Part shown: positions 25,301 through 37,143 of the stretch, one piece after another
Layout: every line of letters begins with the position of its first letter
Numbering within the stretch: the first letter of the stretch is position 1
The notes under the pieces: model-generated
What the model was told of the DNA's origin: nothing
The model's input: the letters and a program-made list of their open reading frames with translations, nothing else
Database searches by the model: none
Assembly: GCA_949361645.1 (NCBI GenBank)
Contig: OX442430.1
Span: forward strand, 7,252,081 to 7,316,080
Direction of reading: 5' to 3'
DNA length: 64,000 nucleotides
From: Spongilla lacustris
Taxonomy: Eukaryota; Porifera; Demospongiae; Spongillida; Spongillidae
Position numbers and translations under genes: made by a program

Positions 25301-28300
25301 CTCAACCTGACGTCCCTCGACTCCTTAAATCTGGCCCACAACACAGGTATTGTCAGCCTTCCAAACAGGTTGGGTCTTCTCTCTCTTTCTACTTTGATTT
25401 TGGAGGGCCTATCAATAACAGGAATTCCAATAAATGTAATTGAACATCGTTCACCCAAATATCTCCTAGGTTACCTTAAAGGGATTCATTTAGGGTGAGT
25501 GACACATTTTAAATTCATTTTGTTATAAAAGCTTTAACCTTCCAGCCAGGAATGCTATCGTCATATGAAGTTGATGTTCGTTGGGTCAGCTAACACTGGT
25601 AAAACTACTCTTCTTCTTGAGCTTACAAAGAAAGGCAGTATGGTTCACCAGAGGATAGTCCAGAAGGGAGTGAATGGAAAGCCTTTATCCACTGTTGGTG
25701 TTGAGCTGGGTGAGTGGGAATATTCACCCAAACCAAACAAAGAAAAGATCACATTCATGACATGGGACTTTGGAGGACAGGTATGCATTATTGGGAATAT
25801 GATTTTTTTAAGCTTTCACAAATATGTTGCTTTTTCGTATCTCTATGTAATTGAGAAACACTTCATTTGATCTGGTTCACTGTCTGTTCTTTACATCCAG
25901 GAGGAGTACTATGCCACTCACCAGTGCTTTATTTCACATCGTTCACTTTATCTGGTGGTCTGGGACGCAAGAGAAGGAGAGGCAGGGTTAAGAAACATTA
26001 AGACATGGCTGGAAAACATTGAGGTCTGACATATATTATTAATGCTACTTGTGTAGATTTAGTAGCAACTCTTACCTCTGTCATAGGCCCAAGCACACAA
26101 TGCTCCAGTAATAGTGATTGGCACTCACGCTGACTACATTAAAAATACCTCTGCACTTGAAGAGGCCTTCAAGAGGCTGTATGTAGAGTACAACCACAAT
26201 ACCTTTGCAACCACACTGCTTCTTTGTAAACAGCTTTAATTCTTCTGACATGGAAATACTGAGGAAACATATTTATGTGTTTACAGCAGAGTACAAAACT
26301 CCTGGTAAGTAAATGAGTAGTAAATATTATTTCAGTATATATCACTTTCCTAGGCGCGGGAAATGATGCTGCACATACAATTGATGAACCTGTTCCATCT
26401 TACTACATGCTTCTACTGAAAATCATCAAATCTTTGGTCAAAAAGTGCAATGTTCAAAACATAAGCCCCATTTTCACCAAGAAAAAATACATGTACGTTA
26501 CATACACGTGCATCATAGGCAATTAATGATATGCATACTTGAAGCATGTAAAGTGCAATGATATACCTATAACATTCAATGTTAGGAATTAAAAAAATGG
26601 AAATCAATAGTTCAGGACAGCCCTTGCAAGAATGGATTTTGTGTACAAAGCTAGTCTGGAGACCAGACTGATCAACAGTTGGGGCTGGTTTGTTCCTCTG
26701 GAATTCAGCTATACCTGTCACTGTATAATCACCAATACATATAAACCCAATTCACCAAACTGTGCAAACTCAATTAGTTATCCCATGTTATTTTTTATTG
26801 GCAGTAATGAACTAGAACAGTGTGGGTTTCCAGGCACTGTTCAGGACATAGTTGAAGCCAGCAGCTTCTGGCATGACAATGGTGAGAAGATGATTATAGC
26901 AGATGACTGATGCTCTATTACATACATGCCTGCTCCAGGCATCATCCTCCATCACAAAGGTATTACAATGGAGGAGCTTTACTGCATTGATCCTCAGTGG
27001 CTGTGTGCAATGCTGGCTAGGGTTGTTACAGTGAGGGAGAACAATCCATTCCATAAAAATGGTATGCACGTAGCTGTACTTATTCCCTACAAAATACTAT
27101 ATCTTCCACTGTGACTTATTCGAGTTAATTTTGGTTCTCTCCAACAGGCTTCATGCATAAAGAGGACTTTGCTATGTTATACAATGGAATTTATATGGGA
27201 ACAACACAGTTCTTCATCAATGGAATCATAAGCATCATGCAGAGCTTTGAGGTCATCCTCCTTCTGGACCAACAGTCCATCCTCATCCCCTCACTTATGT
27301 CACAGCAAAGGGAAAATGCATGTGCTATCACTGAGAACAACGACGGAAAGCTTTCTGTGCAGAGGAACACTGGGCATGTTATTACACCAATAACCACTCA
27401 GAAGAATGTCCTGATAAGGCACTACATCCTTCCATTTGTGCCCAATGGGTTCTTCTCCCGTCTGATTTCACGTGTCTGTGCCAGTCGAATCATTGATGCA
27501 TGTAAAGGCATGTTTGGAGCATTTGACCCTTGGTGGAGCTGTTGGAGGGATGGTGTCTGCCTCATCTGTAATGATACTGAGATCCTGAGGATCATCCCAG
27601 TGACCTATCCACTACCAGGCACTGAGGCCATGTACATGGTCACTAGCTCGGGTAATGAGGTAATCACAAGGTTGAGTGGAATAGAGGTGAGAGTGGTCAT
27701 AAAGTCAAAGATATATGCCCTCCCAATATCAGTACATAAAACAGTTGGAACGACCTCTGACCCTCTTGATCCCATATGTGCAGCCACCTGGCTACTCCAG
27801 CAAGCCATCGAGTGTATTGATTCAATATTTGATGACTGGTATGAAACGTTTGGTAGAAAGAGAGGATTTGAAATCTCTACAATACAGCAAGGCTCTCCAT
27901 GTACTGCATGTGAAGAAAAGAGGAATGCTATCACACAAGCCACCTCATCTGAAATTAGAGGACAGAGATACTATTTGTTTTCTTCCCAATTCTGTGCGCA
28001 CACTGTTGAAATTAAAAATGCACTAAGATGTCCTATTCATGAGAGTACGGGTGTATCGCAAATTGCTCCTGACTTGGTGAGTTTTTGTGTTAATGAATTT
28101 GACCTTCTGGATGTCATTATTGGGCTCCACAGGTATTTGGAGACCTCCCTCACAGCATGGTTTATGATGCAGGCGCCATTACTATTGGTCACCAACTGGG
28201 AAGTGGAGGGTTTGGAAATGTCTTTTCAGGCACCATTGACAGAAATGTAACACTGTTTTTGCAGCTGCTTTTTATGCATATCATTGACTCTGGTTCTCCA

Positions 28301-31300
28301 TTACTCCCCAGAATATTGCTATTAAACAATTTATGGGAAACGATCATATCCCAACCTCCGTTGAATCCTTGGCATGGGAAAAGTATCAACAGATCAGTCG
28401 AGAAGCAAGAGTTATATGCAGACTGGTCCATGATAACATCCTTGGACTGGTGGGCGTTGCCACTGCACCTCTGATGCTCTTGCTGGAGCTGGCTCCACTT
28501 GGTGACCTCAAAGCATGTGTGGAGAGGTTTCATAAAGTGAATGTGAAATTGAATGTTAAAACTCTTAATTCTACATTAATACAGGCAAGTTGAAGTGTAT
28601 TGGAAGAATAATAGCTTAGTTGTGCCCCAAATAAATAAATACAAAGTTATGACGTTAGACCATAAAAATTATTGTGATTACTATCCACATGCATATGAAC
28701 TTACTTAGCGTCTAAAATGTATACACATGTGATCGTTTTACAATATTATGCATTCCATTCAAGTTGAAAGGCAGCAACATAATTACCACATAGTATCCAT
28801 TCCAGTACGTATAGGGCATACAGCATTGGCATTGCTTTAAATAAATATAAATAAATAAAAACATTCCAATTCATATAAGATTACAATCTTGGTAGTGTAG
28901 ATTTAATATTAAAACTAGCATATTGCCATTTGGGAATTCTTTTGAACAGGTTGCCAAGGCTCTGGACTACATCCACTCAAAGAAGCTCATATTTCGTGAC
29001 CTTAAACCAGGAAACATATTGGTGTGGAAATACCCACTTCCAGAAACACAATGGAATTCTGACTCAGAAGTTTATGTCAAGCTTGCCGACTATGGAATAT
29101 GTCAACAGTACACTCCCCAGGGTGTAAGTGGAGGGGAAGGTACCAAGCCATATCTACCACCAGAAGCAATACTTCTGGATGGTCAGCAAAGACAGAACAC
29201 AAAGCTAGATGTCTACTCTTTTGGAATGCTCATGTACCACCTGTTCACCTTTGAAAACCCTTTCCAGAATGACACAAGATCTGTTAAAAAATTACTCGAA
29301 ATGGGAAAGAGACCTTCTTTATCGTTCAAGGTAAGGCAATGGTTTATGTACTCAATAATTATAAGCCTGGTTAATACCACCAGCAATGCCCTCCCTCCCT
29401 CTGGCTGCTGGAACTGATGTGCTGGTGCTGGAGTGAACATCCTTACCACAGGCCTGCTATTAAAGAAGTGCTCACAGTGCTCGAGGATGGTGTAACATCA
29501 CAGCTTGTTTCGGCCTTCCCGATTATGAGCAATACCACGGGCATGGTAGTTTCTGCATCTGTGATACATGCACCAAAAGTCCAACCCTTTTCAAGAATAT
29601 CTGGGTACCTACATCAAATTGGTTCTACTAAGCCATGTAAAACACCTGCTATAGACATCTGGTGTGCATGTAAAGACGTGCTAAAACGTGTCAGCTGTCA
29701 AGCATTTCATTGTGATGTAGAGGTATGTTGCCCAAACTATTGCACATGATTGTATCAATATGCAGTCCTTGCATGTATGTATGTTATATGTCTGTAACTA
29801 TAGTATATATAATGTCATTTGAACTCATGTACCCCGCTCAGCTTGTTTCAAACCTCTCAAACATTTAATAGTGATTGACATGTGCTTTATTACCTTAGGA
29901 TGTTGAGCCTGGAGAATGCATTTCCATTGTGAGCACACCACATGATCAAGTCTGGGTCAGCAAAACACTCCCCACTGGAGGAGAGCTATCCATTTTTGAT
30001 GCTAAAACATATCACAAGGTAGCCATTTGGCGCAGTGAGAATCATGTCAGAAAACTCTTTTACAACTCTTCAAAAGATGTTATTGTTGCTATAACTCGAA
30101 AAGCAATTCACATATTTCAAGATGTTTCTGAAGATTTGCAACCTGTGCTCTCACATCCAATTGCTGAAGATGTCACTGAGGCTGTGCTGGTTGATTTCGA
30201 AAAAAAAGAATGCAAATTAGTCTTGTGGTATTCTGCTGAGTCAAAGTTGAAAGCCTTGAAACTGTCACCTTCAAAGAGCAACTGCAAAACTTTTCGCCAG
30301 GATGAAAGTAGTTCAATAACACACATGGAGGCACTCTGGGAAGAAGAGGGCACCAAGCTGAACCATATTGTGCTCAGTCATGGGTCATGCATAGAGAAGT
30401 GGGCTGTGGAAAGCAGGGAACTGCAGACAACATGTAAATGCTATGACTTCTGCTGTCACTTGTATGACAACAACTGTAAGTGTTATGCAGATATATGAAC
30501 ATTGTCCTCAAAGCACATTCTATTTCAGATACTAAAACCGCTTTAATTTTGTTGTGCAAGGTGACAGCTTTGTTGTGCTGGAGAGATGTCATCTATGTTG
30601 GTACAGAAGGCGGAGTCATGCTGGCCCTTAATCCAGTAGATATGACAGCACTTTCGGCCTTCCGCGCTACTGAGACACCAATCCGGTTGCTGTTAGGAGC
30701 CTTGTTGAATCCAAAACAGGAACGCAAGCCACACAGCACCCAGCCGCCTACGTTACAGGGCCCATCTGATTCTGTTGAGGAGGATAAGCCAAACGTTGGT
30801 CCAAACAGAGGTACTACATAATATGTCCTTAGTTAGCTTGAAATCGGATGGTTGGTGTGAATTTGCTTTATATTATGGCTGTAATGTTTTTCAATTTTAT
30901 ATCTGTAACCCACTAATTTAACTTCAGGATTGATATTGGATTTTATTAAATGGCAGCCATATATAACATGTTCAATACAACAATCCTTGTCCCTTGTGTA
31001 CGAAAAACCATCATCAAAGAAGCTGTGTACATAGAAGTTCAGATGTAGAGTAATGTTTTTCCTTTAATATGTATTTATATTATAAAACAATACTGGTCCA
31101 ATTATATTCACTTTAGTTACTGATGTTGCACACATCTTCACAATGCAACAGATAAAATTATGCATCAGAAATAAATTAAAGGGACAATACATAAATGTGC
31201 CATGATGAAACTCGTATTCATACAGTATGTTATCATTGTTAAATGAGTGGCATGCAATACTATATAAGCATGCACTGAGTGGAGTTGTTCTTGTTTGATG

Positions 31301-31555
31301 TATTTATTGTCCTCTGTCTATATAGATCCAGCACACACTCCAGGCAGTGTGGTTATCAGCTTTGGGGAAAGGTATACTGGAGTGTTCAAAGGATCCAACA
31401 ACGTTCCTCCATCACTGGTCCCTCCTGGAGAACCACACTCCAACACTGACCACCCTCCTTACCTCAAGCTTTCCACTGCCCCATCTTGTGCCACCCATAT
31501 GTTCCTGTGGTCACCCACGTGGTCTAAACAAAGTGATAGAACATGCATGAATTAG
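19362..31555 (+). CDS. LRRK1-like Roco protein kinase, copy B, complete (ANK-LRR-Roc-COR-kinase-C-terminal propeller)
   Basis: Large cytosolic GTPase/kinase. Exons: 19362-19392, 21266-21313, 21548-21677, 23134-25494, 25546-25780, 25901-26023, 26087-26178, 26234-26304, 26354-26492, 26805-26881, 26939-27061, 27148-28076, 28133-28246, 28312-28584, 28950-29330, 29384-29722, 29899-30475, 30529-30810, 31326-31555. All phases agree, giving 2184 residues (human LRRK1 is 2015). The start ATG sits in a good context (GGCCATGG). Ankyrin-like repeats lie at about 60-270 and LRRs at about 420-850. Roc starts near 865, with P-loop GSANTGKT, DFGGQ and THAD. COR ends near 1450. In the kinase, GSGGFG is near 1475, IAIK near 1495, FRDLKPGN near 1597 and DYG near 1629; a WD40-like tail follows. 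The intron at 28585-28949 has a GC donor (CAG/GCAAGT). The ankyrin-first order matches LRRK1 and invertebrate LRRK; which orthologue it is cannot be decided here. Confidence 0.93.
19393..23133. other. Large 5' introns of LRRK copy B
   Basis: Apart from the small exons 21266-21313 and 21548-21677 no coding sequence is supported. It holds a degenerate TAGTCTCGTACC-family MITE (about 20406-20464), poly-G runs near 21010-21027 and 21705-21734, a further family fragment near 21834, and a GGGGAGGAGAAATGCC direct repeat near 22070-22100. A possible 35-bp exon (20778-20812) has good splice sites but breaks the frame. Confidence 0.55.
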
Positions 31556-31570
31556 CAACGGTGTGTCTCT
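28841..31570 (+). repeat. Long direct duplication of 1-2770 (LRRK 3' end)
   Basis: Matches the beginning of the window with only scattered substitutions and small indels, through exons, introns and the 3' flank, up to the N gap. Introns are as conserved as exons, which points to a very recent duplication or to allelic sequence. Confidence 0.95.
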
Positions 31571-31770
31571 NNNNNNNNNNNNNNNNNNNNNNNNNNNNNN
31601 NNNNNNNNNNNNNNNNNNNNNNNNNNNNNNNNNNNNNNNNNNNNNNNNNNNNNNNNNNNNNNNNNNNNNNNNNNNNNNNNNNNNNNNNNNNNNNNNNNNN
31701 NNNNNNNNNNNNNNNNNNNNNNNNNNNNNNNNNNNNNNNNNNNNNNNNNNNNNNNNNNNNNNNNNNNNNN
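31571..31770. other. Assembly gap, exactly 200 N
   Basis: The round length suggests a placeholder of unknown true size. It interrupts the sequence 15 bp after the LRRK copy B stop. The sequence resumes in a poly-C tract (31772-31794). Confidence 0.99.
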
Positions 31771-31984
31771 CACCCCCCCCCCCCCCCCCCCCCCACTAAC
31801 AGTAGGCTACTTGTGTACCCACTACTATGACACCAATACATGCACATACGTTTATCGACATGTTTATTAGATTAAAATTAGCAAAATTTATTCACAAGGC
31901 CTCTTAAAAGAAAGGAAAGGGAAAAAAAAAACTAGAACCAATAGTTCATTTAGAATGGCAAATGATTGTGACTTGCAATGCATT

Positions 31985-32160
31985 GAAACATAATATAGTA
32001 TAATATTATTAATATTACAGTACAACATTATTAATATTACAGTACAACATTATTAATATTACAGTACAACATTATTAATATTACAGTATTCTCGTCAAGA
32101 ACCATTTATATTACGGTATGTTATTAATATTATAGTACAACACTATTAATATTACAGTGC
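31985..32160. repeat. 22-bp AT-rich tandem repeat
   Basis: About six copies of ATTATTAATATTACAGTACAAC, some degenerate, between the gap and the NCAPD3 5' exons. Confidence 0.85.
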
Positions 32161-32310
32161 TGTCAGAAGGTTTTCGTGGCATTCGGCATAATGCCAGACA
32201 CAAACATCACCTCAAAATAGGGAGTTCACTTAACAGGCCAAGGATAAGGGGCATCAGGTAGTCCTGAATGTATCACCACATGATCCTTCGACCTGCTCAG
32301 GTCTAAAAAC

Positions 32311-32473
32311 CAATGCCGCTGACACATCTCAGTATTATGTACGTATGCCCAGACAATGACAACTAATAAACCCTCCTCCCCAGTCCTCACCTTGCTCCAA
32401 TGCCGCTAGTATTATGCACGTATGCCCAGACAATGACAGCTAATAAACCCTCCTCCCCAGTCCTCACCTTGCT
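32311..32473. repeat. Tandem duplication spanning an NCAPD3 donor splice site
   Basis: Two copies of about 75-85 bp, each beginning CAATGCCGCT and ending CCAGTCCTCACCTTGCTC. The second contains the genuine exon end and donor of exon 32468-32545; the first is a decoy copy of that donor with the last few exon bases. Confidence 0.85.
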
Positions 32474-33699
32474 CGGGCCACATGTAGAAGACGTCTAAAG
32501 CCTTCTGGAATATCATCGGATGGAAGATCTTGAATGCTCCACTACCTGCACGTAGGAAGGCAAATGGGTTGTTATAACAGCAGGCTCACTGCACGTAGGA
32601 AGGCAAATGGGTTGTTATAATGGCAGGCTCTCTGCACATAGGAAGGCAAAAGGGTTGTTATAACAGCAGGCTCACTGCACGTAGGAAGGCAAAAGGGTTG
32701 TTATAATGGCAGGCTCACTGCACGTAGGAAGGCAAATGAGACATTCATATGTACGCTTTTTGATGTGGCACAATACCACATATGTTGGTCGGGCTTTTTT
32801 ACATGGCGCCAAAGACTCCCACTCCGTGAAGCGGACTGGGGATGAACATTTCAAATTTATTTATTTTTTGCGGGGAATTCTGGGTGTTTTTTTAACCCTA
32901 ACTCCTTTACCATCCTGATGCTGCCATTATCGCTACGAAATGTGATAATACAGTTTAGAATAACACTCCTAGGCGAATATGAAGTGTGTAAATAGATCTA
33001 TGATCTATATTTGCAGTTTACCTGTGTGCGTGTGTGTATGTGTTGTGCAAACGGGTGCACATGGCATGCGTGTGCATATGTGTGTTCATGTGCATGTATT
33101 CGTACGTGTCTCGCATGCACGTGTATGTGTGTTGACCTGGCAACTGTAGTAGCACCAAGTACAGCTGGGCGGCATATGTCGCACAGAGCCTCGCAATCGC
33201 AGTCTGCAAAGAAGTAGAAAAATCATTCAAATGACATGAGGCGAGTGGCCCCATGTACACAAGGCCTTCAACGTCATCCCCGCCCTTTTCCCGCCTTTCC
33301 CCGCTTTCCCTAACCTGCTTGCAGCGTTCCATTAGGCAGTAGTTCAAGGCCATCAGCGACTTGTGAGAAACGTTTACTTCCAGGAGCGTGCTCCAGAAAC
33401 CGCCATCGAATCCTATCGTCAAAAAACAGCCCAGAAAATGACGACTATCACACCAATAAGCTTCTGAATCCCACACGCTTACCATCTTCGCCCTCTTCTG
33501 TGTCTCTGGATAACCACTGTCTACAAGCACGTAAAACTGCGCTCCATTTCTCCGTACTTTGCACTGCGGTCTCCAGCTCTTCAGGTAGGGATGAGCTGTC
33601 GCAAAAATTGCTATCCCACACCCCGTTCACCCATTCTACGGAGAGATCTCCAACGCCCAGATCTTGAAACGCCTCTTGACAAAGCGCTTGCACACTCAT
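32468..33699 (-). CDS. NCAPD3: Condensin II subunit D3 (NCAPD3), N-terminal exons
   Basis: Exons 33483-33699 (ATG start), 33315-33412, 33137-33203 and 32468-32545 join in phase into 153 codons plus one base. The protein aligns with the vertebrate N-terminus: LSVEWVNGVWDSNF near residue 17, NVSHKSLMALNY near 85, YLVLLQLPGSGAFKIFHPM near 120-140. The next exons (human about 140-555) are absent. Joining 32468 directly to 17507 would shift the frame, because phase 1 meets phase 0. The gene is therefore split by the LRRK copy B block plus the N gap. The start codon is the first in-frame ATG, and the resulting length upstream of the EWV motif fits the family. Confidence 0.88.
32546..32735. repeat. 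About 45-bp tandem repeat with acceptor-like ends
   Basis: About four units containing CTGCACGTAGGAAGGCAAA and GGGTTGTTATAA. On the coding (minus) strand every unit carries CCTACGTGCAG, the acceptor of NCAPD3 exon 32468-32545. Confidence 0.85.
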
Positions 33700-33722
33700 A
33701 CCACCTCGGTTTTCCCGCCAAA

Positions 33723-33734
33723 TACGTCACGTGA
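33723..33734. promoter_or_regulatory. Overlapping E-box/CRE-like site 24 bp upstream of the NCAPD3 start codon
   Basis: TACGTCACGTGA contains the palindromic E-box CACGTG overlapping a CRE-like TGACGTA on the minus strand. GC-box-like sequences (GGGCGGGGC near 33796, CCCCGCCCC near 33842) lie further upstream. A TATA-less housekeeping promoter is a reasonable inference for NCAPD3. Confidence 0.5.
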
Positions 33735-34703
33735 GTTGTGTATCGCTCCCCAGTCTCGTTCCCAGACGCGTAATACACGAAAAGCCACACAAGGGCGGGG
33801 CTATAGCCTTCCCTTCGAACACGCCCCTTTTCCTTTTGAACCCCGCCCCTTCAGGTATACGATAATCAGGCTTGTGCACGCACGTAATAACGTGTATACA
33901 CCTCGATCTTGCGTACTTGTGAAAATGAATCAACGTGTGATCACATTAACGCGTTTAAAGCCTTACCGTTCAAAGGTGTGAAAAAGTATCGAAACCAGGA
34001 TGTCAATGCTCTACATGTCACGCCTCACAAGAGTGAAAAATAATGCATTTCATCGTGGAGTTGTTGGTGTTCATAGCACAACCATACCGCTTTCATCATG
34101 TGGTGAAGGCTGGTCCAGATAGCCGGGATCGATCGATAGATGAAAGCTGTATCACTATGGTCGCGCTATGTATACTCAGAGATTATCTCTGGTATTCTAA
34201 CAGCTTTCCCAACTCCACGATGAATAGGCCTTACCGCTCTTGCACGAGGTGTGACTTTTCGCGCTTGCGAGCCGGCACTGTATAGTTTCGTGCCCAGACC
34301 CAATGCACGCAGCAGCGTAGCGGAATGTATTCATCCGCAGCTGGTCTACGCGTATGGGAACGAGACTAGATGCGCCCATGCTACATGTACTCAACGGACG
34401 CAGCAGTGGCGGATCCAGGGGGGGGGGGGGGGGGGGGGGGTTGGGGTGGTTGCAACCCCCCCCTTTCAGACCCGTAATGAATAAAATTAACATTCACTAC
34501 CGAAAGGCGCTTCCACACAAGCAAGGCAAAAAGGCTAACCGAATCGATCCGCATTGCACATTAATTGCAATTAATAATCGTATAGTTAATAACCATAGAT
34601 TGATCAATCATTCAAACGTAAGCGCGCGTGGTGCTTACTTGCGTAAGCAAGGGACTCGACGCTGAGGTTTTGTCACTGTCTTTACAATTGTAGTCTTTAT
34701 ATA
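33735..34703. other. Spacer upstream of NCAPD3
   Basis: No gene recognised. It contains a degenerate MITE of the TAGTCTCGTACCC family (34286-34367, TAGTTTCGTGCCCAGACCC to GGGAACGAGACTA). An isolated CAGTGGCGGATCCAGG end with a poly-G tract lies at 34406-34440. Confidence 0.5.
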
Positions 34704-37112
34704 CAGGGTGTCCACGAATGAACGCAACGCTTTTGAACGAGAATAACTTTTGATAGGAGTAAGAAAAAAATCTCATATTTTGAAACTAAGTTGGTCGGTT
34801 TCCTCAAATTTTTTTACATCCATTTAATTAATCATGCTAATTAATTTTAATAAGCACAACAAATTAACTGATTTTGAAAGTTTGTACGTGTTCACATATC
34901 GATTGTCAAGCTTCGTTCAAAATATTGGATTTTTTTCACATTCACAACTAAAACTACTTATTTCTCGTCGCGTACGCATGCGCACGCGACCTCGTCCCAA
35001 GACTTATTTCGTGATTAATTAAGCAGTCTCAGTCACGTGATACAATTCGGAGGCGGATCTTTTTAAAAAGCAATGCCCTTTTAAAAAAGCAATGCCCCAC
35101 CTCCTACGTGGGTGTTACGAGCTAATTACATGTTTACATCCAATGTGGTGCGCACCAATTAGCACAATCGTACAGACAGACACTACTACGGGCTGATAAG
35201 AATTTGACATGCAATGCCATTCTGTGAGTTAGGAAACGGAGACGCACACGTGTATGCACGCGTGTGTTATTACACACGCAAAAATCAAATCTAAAAAGAT
35301 TACAGCTCTCTCGGAGCTAATAGCCTACAGCAGCATCGCATCCAAGCAGCACACAGTACTAGTAATTTGTGCACATATCTGATTTTGTCTCTTAGCTAGC
35401 TACGTAGCTTCTTAAGATCCCGTGGAGCCAAACCAATGCTAGTCTACGTATGGGTACTTTGTGTTATGTGAAGTGCCATTTGATACTGTAAGGAAAGCCT
35501 CATGTCATACATATGTGAAGGGTCAGAGAGCATTCAAGCCTCCATGCAGTAAAGTGATTAATTGTGCATGCTGTTAAGCTAGGTATTTGCCTTGTAAATC
35601 TAATTAGGGGGTGCTTTCATTTATAATGTAACGTGAGCTTCTGGCTGTGAGTGTTATTAAGGTTAAAGGTAGTCTCTGCTTAAAAATACACCTGCAGGTT
35701 TAGATGATAGCAAAGGTTGCAGCTTAAAGAAAAGTGGGTACAAGCCTTATTTCTAGTTCCAGATCATAGTGTGTGCTGTTTCTTAATTATGTGTCACCAC
35801 CAATCTCTTTAACAAATTCTCGTAGTTATGTTAGACTTTATTCAAAGCTAATGTTGCAAGCCTCCAGATAATTTGTTTTTCTAAAGAGAAGGTGTGCGTT
35901 ACTTTCAATGTTCATCCCAGATCTTTTTTTGGTGCTGCTTGTGTATGGATGGCTCTCTTCTTTTTAAACAGACAGTTGTGATATGATTGGGTGCTTTTGT
36001 TAAAAATAGCCAGCTAATGTTACAAGCTGCCGAACAGGTTTTCAATGATTGGATTTAAGATCAGTGTCACTGTATCCCATTGCGAGCCTGTTAGCTAGTT
36101 CCCAGATCAGGGTGGGCCTAAATTGGGATTAGATGAATTTAGAAGACAGCTGTTGTAGGTGAGGTGTGCTTGCATCATGTTGGGAGCCTTTCCAGCTGTG
36201 ATAACTGTGGCCTTTGCATATAGACTCTCTGGTTTTTCTTTATGTGAGGGTGTGCTTAACTGTCTAATGTTGACCAGTAAGGATCGGGTAGGGTTGTAGC
36301 TAGTTTCACAATCATAATGTGCTTTAGTATTTTAATGAGTCATGTTTCTATGTTAGGGGCCAATGCTTTCATTTAAGAGTATCAGCTGATGTGTAAAGCC
36401 TCGAGCTATGTTTTAGATAATATCACGCAAATAGTGCCGTTAGAGAGTTTGAGCTTTAATTTCAATTCATATAGCTACGAGTTTCTTAGCAAATCACAAT
36501 CCTGTATGTCTTAAAGTGAGCATCATGTTTTGGGCCTTGCTGTTAGCTACATGTAGTTCCCAGTTTATGATGTACGTTGCTGTTGCTTATGTATCAGCCT
36601 TAGGAGACTCCTGTTGTGGTGTAGCAAGCTTACAGCTAGGTTTTAGATGGTTTTATGTACGTGTGGTGCCATGTCTTAAGAGTAGTCTCTGCTTTAAGAG
36701 ACTCAAGTGTAATGTGTGCCTAGGAAGCTTTGTGTTCTTGAAAATGTTTGTTAAAGCTACAAATTACACCTGTAGGAACTTGAGATTACTTGAAAGATGA
36801 CTGGTTTAAGAGAGTGCATGTGCTAAGTATCGGTACTCCTGAGAGTGTCCATTAGTTTCATACCATCCAGTAATGTATTTGACTGTGCATGCTGTTGAAG
36901 TATGTGTTTTTTTTAGAGAGGTGTGTTTGTGATTGAGCCTTGTAGCTAGCTAGTTCAATATCATAGTTTGTTGTTGCATATGTATTACTCTCTTATTTAA
37001 GTGAAGTTTTTTATTCATGGTGTTTCATAGGAAACTGCCATGTTAAGAGAACCGGGTAATGCATCATTTTTGCACGTTCCCAGGTCATAGTGGACCAACA
37101 TGTGTGTTTTTT

Positions 37113-37143
<31 letters not shown>

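Noticed and set aside
32468..33699. Direct splicing of NCAPD3 5' exons to exon 17392-17507 around the LRRK gene
   Set aside because: The phases do not match and about 400 residues expected from the family would be lost.
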